A stretch of DNA of 41,803 nt from Betaproteobacteria bacterium (GCA_023266235.1 JAHFRL010000030.1:1-41803); one strand, 5' to 3'; counted from the first letter of the stretch, positions 9,684-21,929 are shown. Notes: generated from the letters alone by a model not told the origin. Translations and numbers: made by a program.

Positions 9684-10061
9684 ATGGCGGCGCTGCTTGC
9701 CGATGCCATTCTCGTCGCCCACTTCGCGTTCGTGCTGTTCGTCGTCGGCGGGCTTGCGCTGATCGGGACCGGTGCGGCCGCCGGCTGGCGCTGGGTGCGC
9801 AACTTCTGGTTTCGCATCGCGCATCTCGCGGCGATCTGTTGCGTCGCCCTCGAAGCGCTGATCGGGATGGTGTGTCCGCTCACCGAGTGGGAAGACGCGC
9901 TGCGCGGTGCGCCCAGCGAGACGAGCTTTATCGCGCGCTGGCTCCACCGCGTGCTGTTCTACAGCCTTCCCGAATGGGTGTTCGCCACTGCTTATGTGCT
10001 GTTCGCGCTCGCCGTTGCGGCTACGTTCTGGCTGGTGCCACCGCGGCGGCGCGGGATGTAG
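9684..10061 (+). CDS. DUF2784 family membrane protein
   Basis: This 125-aa hydrophobic protein matches the DUF2784 pattern: an N-terminal helix with AHFAFVLFVVGGL, then RNFWFRIAHLAAI, then the CPLTEWED block. Three to four membrane helices are visible. The ATG directly abuts the stop codon of the histidine kinase gene, so translational coupling is likely. The function of the family is not known. Confidence 0.85.
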   Translation: MAALLADAILVAHFAFVLFVVGGLALIGTGAAAGWRWVRNFWFRIAHLAAICCVALEALIGMVCPLTEWEDALRGAPSETSFIARWLHRVLFYSLPEWVFATAYVLFALAVAATFWLVPPRRRGM

Positions 10062-10475
10062 ATCGAGAGCGCGTATGCGGTTGAAGACTGACGAGGGCCG
10101 GCGCAGAATGCTCTGTATCGCCGCTTTTCGGCGGCCCACATGAACGGGGCGGAGTGCTTCAAGCTGTCGGGGATCTGGAACATCGCGATGGAACACACGA
10201 TGCCAACCGTGAAATTCCGGGACGCAGTCGCCAGGCAAACAGAATCGGATTTGCTCAAGCCGATCGGGCAGAAAATCAGGGGGCAGCTCGAACTGCCCTT
10301 ATCTCCTGTTTCAACGTGGCGGTGTCTGCGCCGCGAAAACATGTGCGCCTCTGCCGCCGCTCCCGCAATCGGGCGTTCCGCTAACGTGTCGCGGCGGCCT
10401 TCTCCCGGAGGAGGCAGGGGTGCGGGCAGAAAAAAGGGGCGCCGCAGCGCCCCCTGGTTTGGAACAATTACGCAA
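10062..10475. other. Intergenic region without a convincing gene
   Basis: This 414-bp gap lies between the converging DUF2784 and fccB genes. It contains a small GCCGC/GCGGC hairpin near 10118-10134 and a G-rich stretch (CTCCCGGAGGAGGCAGGGGTGCGGG). The latter resembles dispersed intergenic repeats of proteobacteria that translate as PSPGGGRGAG. The fccB terminator is at its right end. A 128-codon open frame across it looks spurious. Confidence 0.6.
10430..10453 (-). terminator. Rho-independent terminator of the fcc operon
   Basis: Read on the minus strand, a perfect 7-bp stem (GGGGCGC/GCGCCCC) with a 4-base loop is followed directly by six T residues. It sits 23 bp beyond the fccB stop codon. 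Confidence 0.9.
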
Positions 10476-11750
10476 TCACGCCAGCATATCGGCCCAGATA
10501 TTCTTGGCCCACGACATCGCATATAAGCCCTCGAGCTCACTCGCTTTGTCGGACACCCCGGCCGCGCCTTTGACCACCGTCATCGTTTTCTGCGCGGCGT
10601 CATAGGCATGCACCGACGCGACGTGCACCACGTTCTTGTCGTCGATGAAGCTGTAGCAGGTGTTGATCATCATCGGCTGCGCGTTGACCGGCTGGTTCTT
10701 GATCAGCGCAATGACGGCAGCAGCAGCGACTTTGGCGTGCTGGTTCGCCATATGCCCCGATTTCGGCATCGCGGGCGCGGATAGCGTCGCATCGCCGAGC
10801 ACGTGCACGCCCTTGACCTTGATGGATTCCATCGTCAGCCAGTCGATGCCGCACCAGCGGTTGTTGGCGGTGATGAGCCCGGTCTGCCGCGCAATCTGTC
10901 CCGCCCCGTGCGGCGGCACCACGTTCAATACATCAGCCTTGACGTTGTCGAACTGCAGTTTCGCGGTCAGCGTCCTGACGTCGACATCGAGCAGCTCGCT
11001 GTTGGGCCGGTATTCAACCATGCCCTTGTAAGGCCCGTTCCACGCCGCCATGAACAGCCCCTTCTTCGACTGCACGTCCTCGTTGGCATCGAGGATCAGC
11101 ACTTTCGATTTCGGCTTCGCGGTCTTGAAGTAATGCGCGACCTGGCACGCGCGCTCGTACGGCCCGGGCGGGCAGCGGTATGGCGCTTTCGGGATCTGAA
11201 TCGCGTAGACGCCCCCATCGCGCATCGCTTCGAGCTGTTTGCGCAGCGCCACGGTTTGCGCGCCCGCCTTCCAGCTGTGCAGCACGCGCTCCTGGGCCGC
11301 GGCGTTATTGAGTCCCGGAATCGTCTCATACATGAAATCGATGCCGGGCGCGACGATCAGCCGGTCGTAGCCGAGCGTGGCGCCGGATGCAAGCCGCACT
11401 TCGCGCTTGACCGGATCGACCGCGACCGCGTCGTCGCGCACGCGCTTGACGCCATACTTGTCGAGCCCGCCGTAGCCGACGGTAATATCGGCGAGCGTCT
11501 TGCTGCCGCCGAGCACGAGGTTGCTGATCGGGCACGAGATGAACTCGCCGTTGCGTTCGACCAGCGTGACTTCAATGTCGGGCGCCCACATGCGTATGTA
11601 TTTCGCCGCCGTCGCGCCCGAATAGCCGGCGCCGATCACCACCACGCGGCCGACGGTCGATCCGTAGCCCGTTCCCGCACAGCCGGCAACCGCGGTAACG
11701 CCCGCACCCGCCGACATCCACTTGATGAATTCGCGTCGATTGAGTGTCAT
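10476..11750 (-). CDS. fccB: Flavocytochrome c sulfide dehydrogenase, flavoprotein subunit
   Basis: This 424-aa FAD protein would oxidise sulfide to sulfur or polysulfide and pass electrons to a cytochrome c partner in the periplasm. A Tat-type leader (NRREFIKWMSAGAGV, with a CAG motif near residue 24) is followed by the dinucleotide fold VVVIGAGYSGATAA. The conserved redox-active Cys pair is in SCPISN and RCPPGPYERAC. The C-terminal FCSD flavin-binding segment runs from TCYSFIDDKNVVHVA. The length is typical. It lies immediately downstream of a small class I cytochrome c gene on the same strand (10 bp between them), the usual fccA-fccB order. Confidence 0.92.
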   Translation of the reverse strand: MTLNRREFIKWMSAGAGVTAVAGCAGTGYGSTVGRVVVIGAGYSGATAAKYIRMWAPDIEVTLVERNGEFISCPISNLVLGGSKTLADITVGYGGLDKYGVKRVRDDAVAVDPVKREVRLASGATLGYDRLIVAPGIDFMYETIPGLNNAAAQERVLHSWKAGAQTVALRKQLEAMRDGGVYAIQIPKAPYRCPPGPYERACQVAHYFKTAKPKSKVLILDANEDVQSKKGLFMAAWNGPYKGMVEYRPNSELLDVDVRTLTAKLQFDNVKADVLNVVPPHGAGQIARQTGLITANNRWCGIDWLTMESIKVKGVHVLGDATLSAPAMPKSGHMANQHAKVAAAAVIALIKNQPVNAQPMMINTCYSFIDDKNVVHVASVHAYDAAQKTMTVVKGAAGVSDKASELEGLYAMSWAKNIWADMLA

Positions 11751-11760
11751 GGCCGCCCCC

Positions 11761-12075
11761 TTATTTCTTCTGCGCCGCGAAATACGCGGCCATCTGTTCG
11801 ATCTGCTCGTCGGTATAGCCCTTGGCGAGCTGGTGCATGATGGTGCCCGGGCGCTTGCCGGTTTTGAAGTCCTTCATCTGCTGCGCCAGGTAGGTTTTAT
11901 CGACACCGGCCAGGCCGGCGACCGTGCCGACGCTGCGGCCGTCGGTGCCATGACAGTTGGCGCAGGTTGCCGCCATGCCGCGCACCGCCGAGGAATCCTG
12001 CGCGTACGCGGCGGGCCAGGTGGCCGCAACGGCGACCAGCACTGCCACGGGGCAAATCGCGAGCTTGATTTTCAT
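11761..12075 (-). CDS. Monoheme class I cytochrome c (FccA-like)
   Basis: This 104-aa periplasmic protein has a signal peptide (MKIKLAICPVAVLVAVAATW...AYAQ), one heme site CANCH, and a likely distal Met in the C-terminal half (TIMHQL). The start at 12075 is preceded by GGAGGA; the open frame upstream is not needed. It forms an operon with the flavoprotein subunit of sulfide dehydrogenase and is its likely electron acceptor. It has one heme rather than the two of some FccA proteins. Confidence 0.9.
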   Translation of the reverse strand: MKIKLAICPVAVLVAVAATWPAAYAQDSSAVRGMAATCANCHGTDGRSVGTVAGLAGVDKTYLAQQMKDFKTGKRPGTIMHQLAKGYTDEQIEQMAAYFAAQKK

Positions 12076-12271
12076 GTCCTCCTCCAGGTGTGATGAAAAC
12101 GGTGGATGATAGCGCCGCCGCGCGGCTGCCGGCACTCGGCGCTACGAATGATCGAGCCTAGTTTCCGGATTCGGTGCAGCCACGTCAAGCGCCGGCCGGC
12201 CGCGGGACATGATGCAGATCAAGGAACGCAGTGCAACATTGCGCCGAGTTAATAATCCAGCCGCGGGCGGG

Positions 12272-14526
<2,255 letters not shown>

Positions 14527-14527
<1 letters not shown>

Positions 14528-14835
14528 CAGTTTGCCTCCATCACGCAGCGCAGTGGGTGTTGATGCTGGCGGGCGAACGCAATCACCTGCTCGACCTTGG
14601 TCGCCGCCACGTCGCGCGGGTAAACGCCGCAGACTCCGGCACCTTCGCGATGAACCTTGAGCATAATTTGAGTCGCCTTCTCGCGGCCGATGGAAAAAAA
14701 CTTTTGCAGCACCACGACTACAAAATCCATGGGAGTGTAATCGTCGTTGAGCAGCAAAACCTTGAACATTGGGGGCGATTTGACCTTGGCCTTTTTCGCC
14801 TCCACCACCGTGTCTTCGCGATGCCGTGTCGCCAT
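14527..14835 (-). CDS. clpS: ClpA adaptor protein ClpS
   Basis: This ~102-aa adaptor delivers N-degron proteins to ClpA. The characteristic block [19 protein letters not shown] and the later [13 protein letters not shown] are present. The ATG at 14835 has CGGAG just upstream and gives [12 protein letters not shown] 12 bases earlier is also in frame but less likely. The gene overlaps clpA by one base, the standard clpS-clpA arrangement. Confidence 0.95.
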
Positions 14836-14933
14836 GCTCCGCACCACCGTTCCGCCTGCCCGCTACCAGTGGTTATTTTGACTATAATCCCAGATTTTTC
14901 AAGTGGTAAACGCGGTCTTTTTTTGACAAATAC

Positions 14934-14962
14934 TTGACTTCCCCCGGCAAATAGCCTAGAAA
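14934..14962 (+). promoter_or_regulatory. Candidate promoter of the cold-shock gene with long 5' leader
   Basis: TTGACT and TAGAAA are 17 bp apart about 130 bp before the cold-shock gene. That would give the long untranslated leader typical of cspA-type mRNAs. A second TTGACA at 14923 is an alternative -35 box. The leader contains a GTCTCCGGAAACTTTTTCCGG stretch able to form a small hairpin. Confidence 0.4.
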
Positions 14963-15093
14963 GCCAAAAGGTGTTTGGCTTCAAGCTTGATCGCAGTACC
15001 GGTTTGGCCGTTTTGCCGTATGCGCGTCCTTGAAACTCAAACAGTCTCCGGAAACTTTTTCCGGTAATTTTTTAGTTAGCGAGGAACTGCAAT

Positions 15094-15297
15094 ATGGCAA
15101 CAGGTACTGTGAAATGGTTCAACGATGCGAAGGGTTATGGCTTCATTACGCCGGACGACGGCAGTGAAGATCTGTTCGCGCATTTCTCGGCAATCCAGAT
15201 GGGCGGGTTCAAGACCCTCAAGGAAGGCCAGAAAGTTTCATTCGAAGTGACCCAGGGTCCCAAAGGCAAGCAGGCGTCCAATATTCAGGCCGCCTGA
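15094..15297 (+). CDS. Cold-shock domain protein (CspA family)
   Basis: This 67-aa single-domain RNA chaperone has RNP1 (KGYGFITP) and RNP2 (DLFAHFSAI) on the usual OB fold ([17 protein letters not shown]). The size is exactly that of CspA-family proteins. It is monocistronic, with a long leader and a strong terminator 33 bp after the stop. Which paralogue this is, and whether it is cold-induced, cannot be told. Confidence 0.97.
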   Translation: MATGTVKWFNDAKGYGFITPDDGSEDLFAHFSAIQMGGFKTLKEGQKVSFEVTQGPKGKQASNIQAA

Positions 15298-15329
15298 CAA
15301 CACGGCGCATCCCAGAATACCTTAAATAA

Positions 15330-15368
15330 AAGCCCGCCCGGCATCCGCCGGACGGGCTTTTTTTTTTG
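15330..15368 (+). terminator. Rho-independent terminator of the cold-shock gene
   Basis: A GC-rich hairpin (AAGCCCG...CGGGCTT, with a CCGGC/GCCGG inner part) is followed by a run of eleven T residues. Confidence 0.95.
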
Positions 15369-15624
15369 CGCTATCGGCGGCCGGTCGGCGCACTGAAACC
15401 ATGCCGCCGGCCCGCGCGCTCAGTGCATGCGGCGCTTGAGCTCGGCGTCGATGGTCGTTTATGCGAAACGCAATAAATGAGATAATCCCGACACGGACCA
15501 CCATGAAAACCGTAGCGGGCGCAGACCTTGCGAACCTGCTCGAAGAACCTTTCGGTACGCCCCGAAATATCGCCGTAACACGCCGATCACCTGACCTGCC
15601 GCATTCGAACGGAGACTGAGAATC
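15369..15624. other. Intergenic region upstream of the 457-aa gene
   Basis: These 256 bp hold no gene I can support. A GATAAT at 15481-15486 could be a -10 box for the downstream gene, but the -35 region is weak. No repeat or RNA gene is seen. Confidence 0.4.
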
Positions 15625-16998
15625 ATGCCTGAAAGACTCGATCTGCTGAAAATCGCGCAGGTAGAACAGAGCGGCGATCTGTTCAAGCTGCTGGACAGCA
15701 TATACAAGCGATCCAGGATTCAGCCACGCGGATTTTCCGATGCGGTCATCTGGGAAGGCGGAAACCAACACGGCAACGTCAAGCCGGTCGCGCACGCGTT
15801 CACCGACATGTTTGCGCTCAACGGCACGCTGATGGCGCTCGATGTGCTGGGATTGCCGTTCCTCGGCGTGCCCATGATGGCGCAGTTTCGGCACGATACG
15901 AAACTGATCTCGCTCGAATGGTTCGGCAAGCTCGAGTACACGGCGTTGAAATGGTCCACCGCCGGCGACTTCATGGTCAATGAAAACGGCAGGAAGGTTG
16001 TCGTCGCGGGCAAGTCCGCCAACGCGCCGCTGCGCACTGCGGCCGGTGTCTATTGCAACGTCCGGCCCTATGGAACGATCACCAGCATTCGTTTCATGCC
16101 CGGCCTGCCCTATTCCCAGGACAAGAAGAAATTCAACGTCGATCGCGGTACCGGCAACATCCACTCCGAGATGAATACCCCGGGAGTGCGGATGGCCTAC
16201 GCGGCGCGTCTGTTCCTGAAGACCGTGCATGAGACCGGTCAGATCGGGCGCGTCGCCACCAAGCCGACCCAGGCCCAGGAAGACACCGTCAACGCAGGCA
16301 TCATGCGGTGGTTGTTGCAGGGCACGAAGTTCCAGCTCAAACGAAAATATACGGTCGACGCCTACGAAGAACAAAAAGCGAACGTCGATGCGATCGTCGC
16401 CCTGCTGCCCAAGGATTTCAAGGCCGGCATGGAGAACTGGGGCGGAGAAATTTACGAACACATCTCCGACACCAACTTCGGTTTGCTGCTGCATGACATG
16501 ATCCGGCAGCGCAAGGTCATCGTCTATGCGACAGACCTCGACGGCGACCGATTGACGGACCTCATGGCGGACGCGCCAGAAGTGTTGCGTAACTGGGGGC
16601 AAATGGTCCTCGATCACGTCAAGGCGGGCGCGGACATGAAGAAGGTCTGGGCCGATATGGGCTTCACCATGAAGAGCGGGCACGACATGACGAGCATCAT
16701 GTATCGCGTCACCGGCGAACCGATCTTCGAACAGACGCTGGGGTCCGCCGACGCGATGCTCCTGCGCCTGCTGGCCGGGGATGAAACGGTCGGCGGCGAG
16801 AAGCAGCCCTACGATCCGAGGATCCACTTCGTCCTGATCAACGAGGCATACAAGGCCGCCAATCCGGGCAATACCGAACTGGCTCGCTGGCTGGACGCGC
16901 AGCTGGCGACATTCGACAGGATCTATGGCGGCAAGCGGCCCCGCTACATCGACGGGTACAACAAGCTCAAGGACGCGATCAAGCCCTGGGGCAAGTAG
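15625..16998 (+). CDS. Conserved-looking protein of unknown function (457 aa)
   Basis: The protein is soluble, without signal peptide or membrane segments. Codon use and length support a real gene, but I do not recognise the family. Visible blocks are EGGNQHGNVKPVAHAF, FLGVPMMAQFRHDTKLISL, YCNVRPYGTITSIRFMPG and ENWGGEIYEHISDTNFG. There is no Walker, Rossmann or zinc motif. It stands alone between the cold-shock gene and the minus-strand regulator. The ATG has only a weak ribosome site (GGAGACTGAGAATC). A large minus-strand open frame over the same DNA is a shadow. Confidence 0.8.
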   Translation: MPERLDLLKIAQVEQSGDLFKLLDSIYKRSRIQPRGFSDAVIWEGGNQHGNVKPVAHAFTDMFALNGTLMALDVLGLPFLGVPMMAQFRHDTKLISLEWFGKLEYTALKWSTAGDFMVNENGRKVVVAGKSANAPLRTAAGVYCNVRPYGTITSIRFMPGLPYSQDKKKFNVDRGTGNIHSEMNTPGVRMAYAARLFLKTVHETGQIGRVATKPTQAQEDTVNAGIMRWLLQGTKFQLKRKYTVDAYEEQKANVDAIVALLPKDFKAGMENWGGEIYEHISDTNFGLLLHDMIRQRKVIVYATDLDGDRLTDLMADAPEVLRNWGQMVLDHVKAGADMKKVWADMGFTMKSGHDMTSIMYRVTGEPIFEQTLGSADAMLLRLLAGDETVGGEKQPYDPRIHFVLINEAYKAANPGNTELARWLDAQLATFDRIYGGKRPRYIDGYNKLKDAIKPWGK

Positions 16999-17095
16999 GC
17001 GCTTTCCCGCGCTGGGAGTCCGATCAGAGCATCGTCCGGCAACAACGCCCGCGGCAGCGGGACGCAACCCGCTCAAAGCGGCTTGGCGGAAGCCG

Positions 17096-18649
17096 CTATC
17101 TCGTTGTAGTGAGTATCTCCCGTTTGACGTCAGTAATGTCTCGAGCGCGAGTCGCCGGAGCCACGTCGCATTGTCCCTGGCGCGGACAACGTGAACTGCG
17201 AGGGCAGATTATGCGAGCAGGTTGCTCCAGGGACTCCTCAACCCAGGCGATGCTGAGAATATTGGCTACTGCGCGAATGGCCTCTGCTGCAGGGCGACCT
17301 ATCCTCGCCTGGCCGCCTTTCCGAAAGCAGCTTTCTCCGATGCTATCCACAATCTGAGTTCCGTTGGCCTCGTTTGAGGAGAGCGCAGGCACCAGGTCGA
17401 TTCCTACCGATAGTACGTGGGGGTTCCCCGCCATATCACGGGTGCGAAGAGTGTGACAACAGTAGAGTTGCCACCGATCGTTCTCTCTAAGGACGGAAAT
17501 CTGCGAATTCGAGTCGTTCTGGGCATTGCCGATCATGCGGAACACAGCCCAATGCGGGCAGGGGTCTGTAGCCTGCGTCATGTTGCCCCAAGGTAGTGGG
17601 ATGCCATTGCCCCGATACACGGCGCGGAAGTGCCCCGGCGCAGTCGCGTCAAAAAAGTGCCAATACGGATAGGGGGACACCTTTGTCATCCGCCGCATAA
17701 TGACTGCTGGTGTAAGATCGAGTGCTCGTCTTGCCTCAATCCGATATCGTTCTCTCATCAGGAAGCGGCGGAACGGCACTTTCGGACAGAGCAGTGCGCC
17801 GGCGAAGAAACTGCATTCGAAGTCTCTCCACGCAAGCAGAACATCCCTTGCCTCGATGCCGGCGTGAAAGGGTGAGCCGCTGTCCGGGCTTCCACCCATA
17901 TCACCTCCCGTGGCGTGAGGCGATTTCAGGCCGTCTCCTCCATGCAGCACTTTATGCCCGATGTGAGACGCCAGATCGAACTTCAGACGCGCCGTATCCG
18001 ACTGCAAGGCCTTATTCAGATAAACGGTGCCGGGAGGATCGAAAAAGGACCGAACCACGCTTCGCACCTCGTGGTCATTGTCACGTGCAAGCACCGGCTT
18101 GCGCTCGAACCAGCGAATCTCAAGTCCATGGCGCATACAGAGCGCCATCAGATCATCGACCTTGAGCGGGAACGCCCGCTTGCCGACCTTTTCGGCGGCA
18201 CGTTCCAAATCGGGATATTCGTTGCGCGATATTTCCTGATGCGCGCGAATCAACAGATGCGCGAACTGTCCTCCCGTGGTCCCCGTCTGCGACAAAAGCT
18301 CGGGAATCGCGGCCTGCAGCAGGTTCTTGGAGAATAGAAACGAGGGCTCAAAAGGAATCCGTGCCGCGCCACCCGCCGCCTTTTCGCGACTTACCGGCGC
18401 GAACTCCGCGTTATGATCGAGAAACCACATTGGTTTGCGCTGGAAGACGCTCGCGATCAGGGCAAGCACTCCCTGAGACGGACTCCGGCGCCCACTTTCA
18501 ATCATGCTGAGGTAGGACACCGACGGTGCAGACTGTGGATCAATCTGGGCGCAGCGCGCAGATAGATCGTCGAGCGTAATCCGGTGCTCTTTTCGCAGGG
18601 TCCGCAGCTTCGCTCCGAGGAAGTGGTTGTTCCTGATGATTCGTTCCAT
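17096..18649 (-). CDS. ScfR/RamB-type XRE regulator of acyl/glyoxylate metabolism
   Basis: This ~517-aa transcription factor has an N-terminal XRE helix-turn-helix (LGAKLRTLRKEHRITLDDLS...SYLSMIESGRRSPSQ), a central IrrE/DUF955-like region and a C-terminal DUF2083-type region. The family controls short-chain acyl-CoA and acetate genes such as isocitrate lyase. The start at 18649 (MERIIRNNHFLG) is preceded by AGGAACG. The open frame further upstream runs into the promoter region and is not used. Divergent placement from aceA with a 145-bp shared promoter region makes it the likely local regulator of the glyoxylate shunt. Repressor or activator cannot be decided. Confidence 0.88.
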   Translation of the reverse strand: MERIIRNNHFLGAKLRTLRKEHRITLDDLSARCAQIDPQSAPSVSYLSMIESGRRSPSQGVLALIASVFQRKPMWFLDHNAEFAPVSREKAAGGAARIPFEPSFLFSKNLLQAAIPELLSQTGTTGGQFAHLLIRAHQEISRNEYPDLERAAEKVGKRAFPLKVDDLMALCMRHGLEIRWFERKPVLARDNDHEVRSVVRSFFDPPGTVYLNKALQSDTARLKFDLASHIGHKVLHGGDGLKSPHATGGDMGGSPDSGSPFHAGIEARDVLLAWRDFECSFFAGALLCPKVPFRRFLMRERYRIEARRALDLTPAVIMRRMTKVSPYPYWHFFDATAPGHFRAVYRGNGIPLPWGNMTQATDPCPHWAVFRMIGNAQNDSNSQISVLRENDRWQLYCCHTLRTRDMAGNPHVLSVGIDLVPALSSNEANGTQIVDSIGESCFRKGGQARIGRPAAEAIRAVANILSIAWVEESLEQPARIICPRSSRCPRQGQCDVAPATRARDITDVKREILTTTR

Positions 18650-18694
18650 TTTTCGTTCCTTCAGTAAAAATGACCTTGTGAAGTCATAGAAGCC

Positions 18695-18748
18695 GAATTG
18701 TGTAAAGTTGACATTGTAAACTTTTATTATGTGGAATTCACACAATTC
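18695..18748. promoter_or_regulatory. Divergent promoter/operator region between the regulator and aceA
   Basis: A perfect 9-bp inverted repeat, GAATTGTGT (18695-18703) and ACACAATTC (18740-18748), flanks an AT-rich core. The core contains TTGACA at 18708-18713 and two similar half-sites (TGTAAAGTT, TGTAAACTT). This is a plausible operator for the adjacent ScfR/RamB-type regulator and overlaps the probable aceA promoter. Confidence 0.55.
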
Positions 18749-18794
18749 CTGCATTAGGGTGCGCTTGCCCACTTCCACAACGAAGGAGATTGGC

Positions 18795-20117
18795 ATGATC
18801 AAGAGTGCTAGCAAGCACGCGTCTGCGATCGAAGCGATCAAGGATGACTGGGAAGAGAACCCGCGCTGGCGCGACGTCAAGCGCGACTATACGGCCGCGG
18901 ACGTATTTCGCCTCCGCGGATCGTTGGTCATCGAACATACCCTGGCCCACCGCGGCGCCGAGAAGCTGTGGCGGTTGCTTACCACCAGGCCTTACGTAAA
19001 CACGCTTGGCGCACTGACCGGCAATCAGGCGATGCAGCAGGTGAAGGCGGGATTGCAGGCCATCTACCTGTCGGGCTGGCAGGTTGCGGCGGACGGAAAC
19101 GACTCGTGCCAGATGTATCCCGACCAATCGCTGTACTCGGTATCGAGCGTGCCCAGCGTGGTGCGCCGGATCAACAACGCTCTCATGCGTGCCGACCAAC
19201 TGCATCACGCCGAGGACGACGATGCGGTGGACTGGTTTGCGCCGATCGTGGCCGACGCGGAGTCGGGATTCGGCGGTGTGCTGAACGCACACGAGCTGAT
19301 GAAGGCGATGATCGAGGCCGGCGCGGCGGGCGTGCACTTCGAGGACCAGTTGTCGTCCGTCAAGAAATGTGGCCACATGGGCGGAAAAGTGCTCGTGTCC
19401 ACGCAGGAAGCGGTGCAAAAACTTTGCGCTGCGCGGCTCGCGGCGGACGTCATGGGCGTGCCCACCCTGTTGCTTGCGCGCACGGACGCTGAAGCCGCGA
19501 CGCTCGTCACCAGTGACGTCGACGAAAACGACAAACCGTTCATCACCGGCGAGCGCACGGCGGAAGGCTATTACCGCGTGCGTGCGGGCTTCGACCAAGC
19601 GGTGTCGCGCGGTCTTGCGTATGCGCCTTATGCAGACATGATCTGGTGCGAGACCGGGACACCCGATCTTGGTTTCGCCAAGAAGTACGCCGAGGCGATC
19701 CGCAAGATCTATCCCAACAAGATGCTCGCCTACAACTGCTCGCCGTCTTTCAACTGGCGCAAGAACCTCGACGCCACGACGATTGCAAAATTTCAGCGCG
19801 AACTTGGCGCAATGGGCTACAAGTTCCAGTTCGTTACACTCGCCGGTTTCCACGCGCTCAACTACAGTATGTTCGAGTTGGCAACCGGCTATGTGCACGA
19901 ACAGATGGGCGCGTACGTGCGCCTGCAGGACGCCGAGTTTGCCGCCGAGAAGCTTGGCTACACGGCGACACGGCACCAGCGCGAGGTCGGCGCCGGCTAT
20001 TTTGACGCCGTGACGCAGATCGTCCAGGGCCAACAGTCTTCGACCACGGCCTTGTCGGGATCCACCGAAGAAGCGCAGTTCCAAGATGCGCCACCCAAAG
20101 TCGCCGCCGTGCGCTGA
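18795..20117 (+). CDS. aceA: Isocitrate lyase
   Basis: This 440-aa glyoxylate-shunt enzyme cleaves isocitrate to glyoxylate and succinate. The signature KKCGHMGG contains the catalytic Cys192, and WHP-lyase style blocks such as NWRKNLD and the metal-site EDDDAVDWF are present. The ATG at 18795 follows GAAGGAG and gives [10 protein letters not shown]. The open frame extends to 18729, but that part overlaps the promoter. aceB follows after 130 bp on the same strand. Confidence 0.97.
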   Translation: MIKSASKHASAIEAIKDDWEENPRWRDVKRDYTAADVFRLRGSLVIEHTLAHRGAEKLWRLLTTRPYVNTLGALTGNQAMQQVKAGLQAIYLSGWQVAADGNDSCQMYPDQSLYSVSSVPSVVRRINNALMRADQLHHAEDDDAVDWFAPIVADAESGFGGVLNAHELMKAMIEAGAAGVHFEDQLSSVKKCGHMGGKVLVSTQEAVQKLCAARLAADVMGVPTLLLARTDAEAATLVTSDVDENDKPFITGERTAEGYYRVRAGFDQAVSRGLAYAPYADMIWCETGTPDLGFAKKYAEAIRKIYPNKMLAYNCSPSFNWRKNLDATTIAKFQRELGAMGYKFQFVTLAGFHALNYSMFELATGYVHEQMGAYVRLQDAEFAAEKLGYTATRHQREVGAGYFDAVTQIVQGQQSSTTALSGSTEEAQFQDAPPKVAAVR

Positions 20118-20247
20118 CCTGTGTGGTCTTTCGCCTGCGTTGTCGAAGACGCGTTTCCGTACCGGCAGGACGTGCGTTTCAGGCGGGCGAATCAGCCATG
20201 AAATGGACACTCCCAAACTCTTTTCTGCCGACTAAGGAGCTCTTCGC

Positions 20248-21882
20248 ATGAAACAGAATGTTTCGTTTTCGTCGGGTGTCGAGGTGCTCGGCAGAATCAC
20301 GCCACAGTACGCCGAAATCCTGACGCCGCAAGCCTTGGCGTTCGTCGCCAGGCTGCATCGCACGTTCGATAGCCGCCGGCAGGAACTGCTCGCGAAGCGC
20401 GCCGTGCGCCAGAAGGAATTCGATGCCGGCAATCTGCCCGACTTTTTGCCGGAAACAACAAAAATCCGCGAATCGGAGTGGACCGTCGCACCGCAACCCG
20501 CCGACCTGCTCGACCGCCGTGTCGAAATCACGGGCCCGACCGACCGCAAAATGGTGATCAACGCGTTGAACTGCGGCGCCTCCGTCTTCATGGCCGATTT
20601 CGAGGACGCCAACTGCCCGACGTGGGACAACATGATCGACGGGCAGATCAACCTTCGCGACGCGGTCAGCCGCACCATTACTCTGGAACAAAACGGCAAG
20701 CAATACCGGCTGAACGACAAAGTCGCGGTGCTCATGCCGCGCCCGCGCGGCTGGCACCTTGATGAGAAGCACGTGCTGATCGACGGTAAACCCGTCGCCG
20801 GCGGCATTTTCGATTTTGCGCTCTACTTTTTCCACAACGCCAAGGAAACACTCGCGCGCGGCACCGGCCCTTACTTCTACCTGCCGAAATTGGAGTCGCA
20901 CCTCGAAGCGCGCCTGTGGAACGATATCTTCAACCTGGCGCAGGACGAACTCAGCGTCAAACGCGGCTCTATCAAGGCCACTGCGCTGATCGAAACCGTA
21001 CTTGCTGCGTTCGAGATGGATGAATTCCTGTGGGAGTTGCGCGAGCACTCGGCGGGGCTCAACATCGGCCGCTGGGACTATATCTTCTCGTGCATCAAGA
21101 AATTCCGCTCGAATCCGAATTTCTGCCTCGCCGACCGCTCGCAGGTGACAATGACCGCGCCGTTCATGCGCGCCTACGCCCTGACGCTGGTCAAGGCCTG
21201 CCACCGCAGGAACGCCCCTGCGATGGGCGGCATGGCGGCGCAGATCCCGATCAAGAACGATCCGGTCGCCAACGCAGCCGCCCTCGAGAAAGTGCGCCAC
21301 GACAAAATCCGCGAGGCGACCGATGGCTGCGACGGCACCTGGGTCGCGCATCCGGCGCTGGTGCCGATCGCGAAAGCTGTGTTCGACCACTACATGCCGG
21401 GTCCGAATCAGTACTCGAAACAGCGTCCGGACGTGAACTACACGGTGCATGACCTGCTCGATTTCCAGCCCGAAAAGCCGATCACCGAAGCAGGCTTGCG
21501 CAACAACATCTCCGTCGGCATCCAGTATCTGGGCGCGTGGCTCGCGGGCAACGGTTGTGTGCCGGTATTCAACCTGATGGAAGACGCCGCCACCGCCGAG
21601 ATTTCGCGCTCGCAAATCTGGCAATGGATGCGCAGTCCGAAAGGCGTGCTCGACGACGGCCGCAAAGTCACGGTGGAGCTCTTTCGCAGACTGCTCGCCG
21701 AAGAGTTGCCGAAAGTGAAAACGCATCTCGGCGACGAAGCGTGGCAAGCCGGCAAATATGAAGATGCGGTGCAGCTCTTCGATCAGCTTACGACCGGTGA
21801 TTACGTCGAGTTCCTGACCCTGCCCGCCTACGATTGGATCACCAAGGGCAACGCCGACAGCAAGACCGCGATCGCGGCCTGA
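20248..21882 (+). CDS. aceB: Malate synthase A
   Basis: This 544-aa enzyme condenses glyoxylate with acetyl-CoA to give malate, completing the shunt begun by aceA. Conserved blocks are [39 protein letters not shown] and the C-terminal [27 protein letters not shown] with the catalytic Asp. The length is typical of the A isoform. The ATG is preceded by AAGGAGC. Two tandem terminators follow. Confidence 0.97.
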   Translation: MKQNVSFSSGVEVLGRITPQYAEILTPQALAFVARLHRTFDSRRQELLAKRAVRQKEFDAGNLPDFLPETTKIRESEWTVAPQPADLLDRRVEITGPTDRKMVINALNCGASVFMADFEDANCPTWDNMIDGQINLRDAVSRTITLEQNGKQYRLNDKVAVLMPRPRGWHLDEKHVLIDGKPVAGGIFDFALYFFHNAKETLARGTGPYFYLPKLESHLEARLWNDIFNLAQDELSVKRGSIKATALIETVLAAFEMDEFLWELREHSAGLNIGRWDYIFSCIKKFRSNPNFCLADRSQVTMTAPFMRAYALTLVKACHRRNAPAMGGMAAQIPIKNDPVANAAALEKVRHDKIREATDGCDGTWVAHPALVPIAKAVFDHYMPGPNQYSKQRPDVNYTVHDLLDFQPEKPITEAGLRNNISVGIQYLGAWLAGNGCVPVFNLMEDAATAEISRSQIWQWMRSPKGVLDDGRKVTVELFRRLLAEELPKVKTHLGDEAWQAGKYEDAVQLFDQLTTGDYVEFLTLPAYDWITKGNADSKTAIAA

Positions 21883-21900
21883 CAGCACCCATTGGCAACC

Positions 21901-21929
21901 AACGCCCCCTCACGCGCGGGGGCGTTTTT
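21901..21929 (+). terminator. Rho-independent terminator of aceAB
   Basis: AACGCCCCC pairs with GGGGGCGTT across an 8-base loop, followed by further T residues. Confidence 0.9.

Noticed and set aside
10140-10526. 128-codon plus-strand open frame after the DUF2784 gene
   Set aside because: It runs through repeat-like sequence and the fccB terminator, with no ribosome site or domain.
15322-17076. 584-codon open frame on the minus strand
   Set aside because: It lies opposite the 457-aa gene, crosses a strong terminator and reads as low-complexity Arg/Asp/His-rich protein, the usual antisense shadow in GC-rich DNA.
18738-20216. 492-codon minus-strand open frame
   Set aside because: Antisense shadow of aceA with no recognisable domain. 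Similar shadows occur opposite aceB, selA, selB and the PrpD-family gene.
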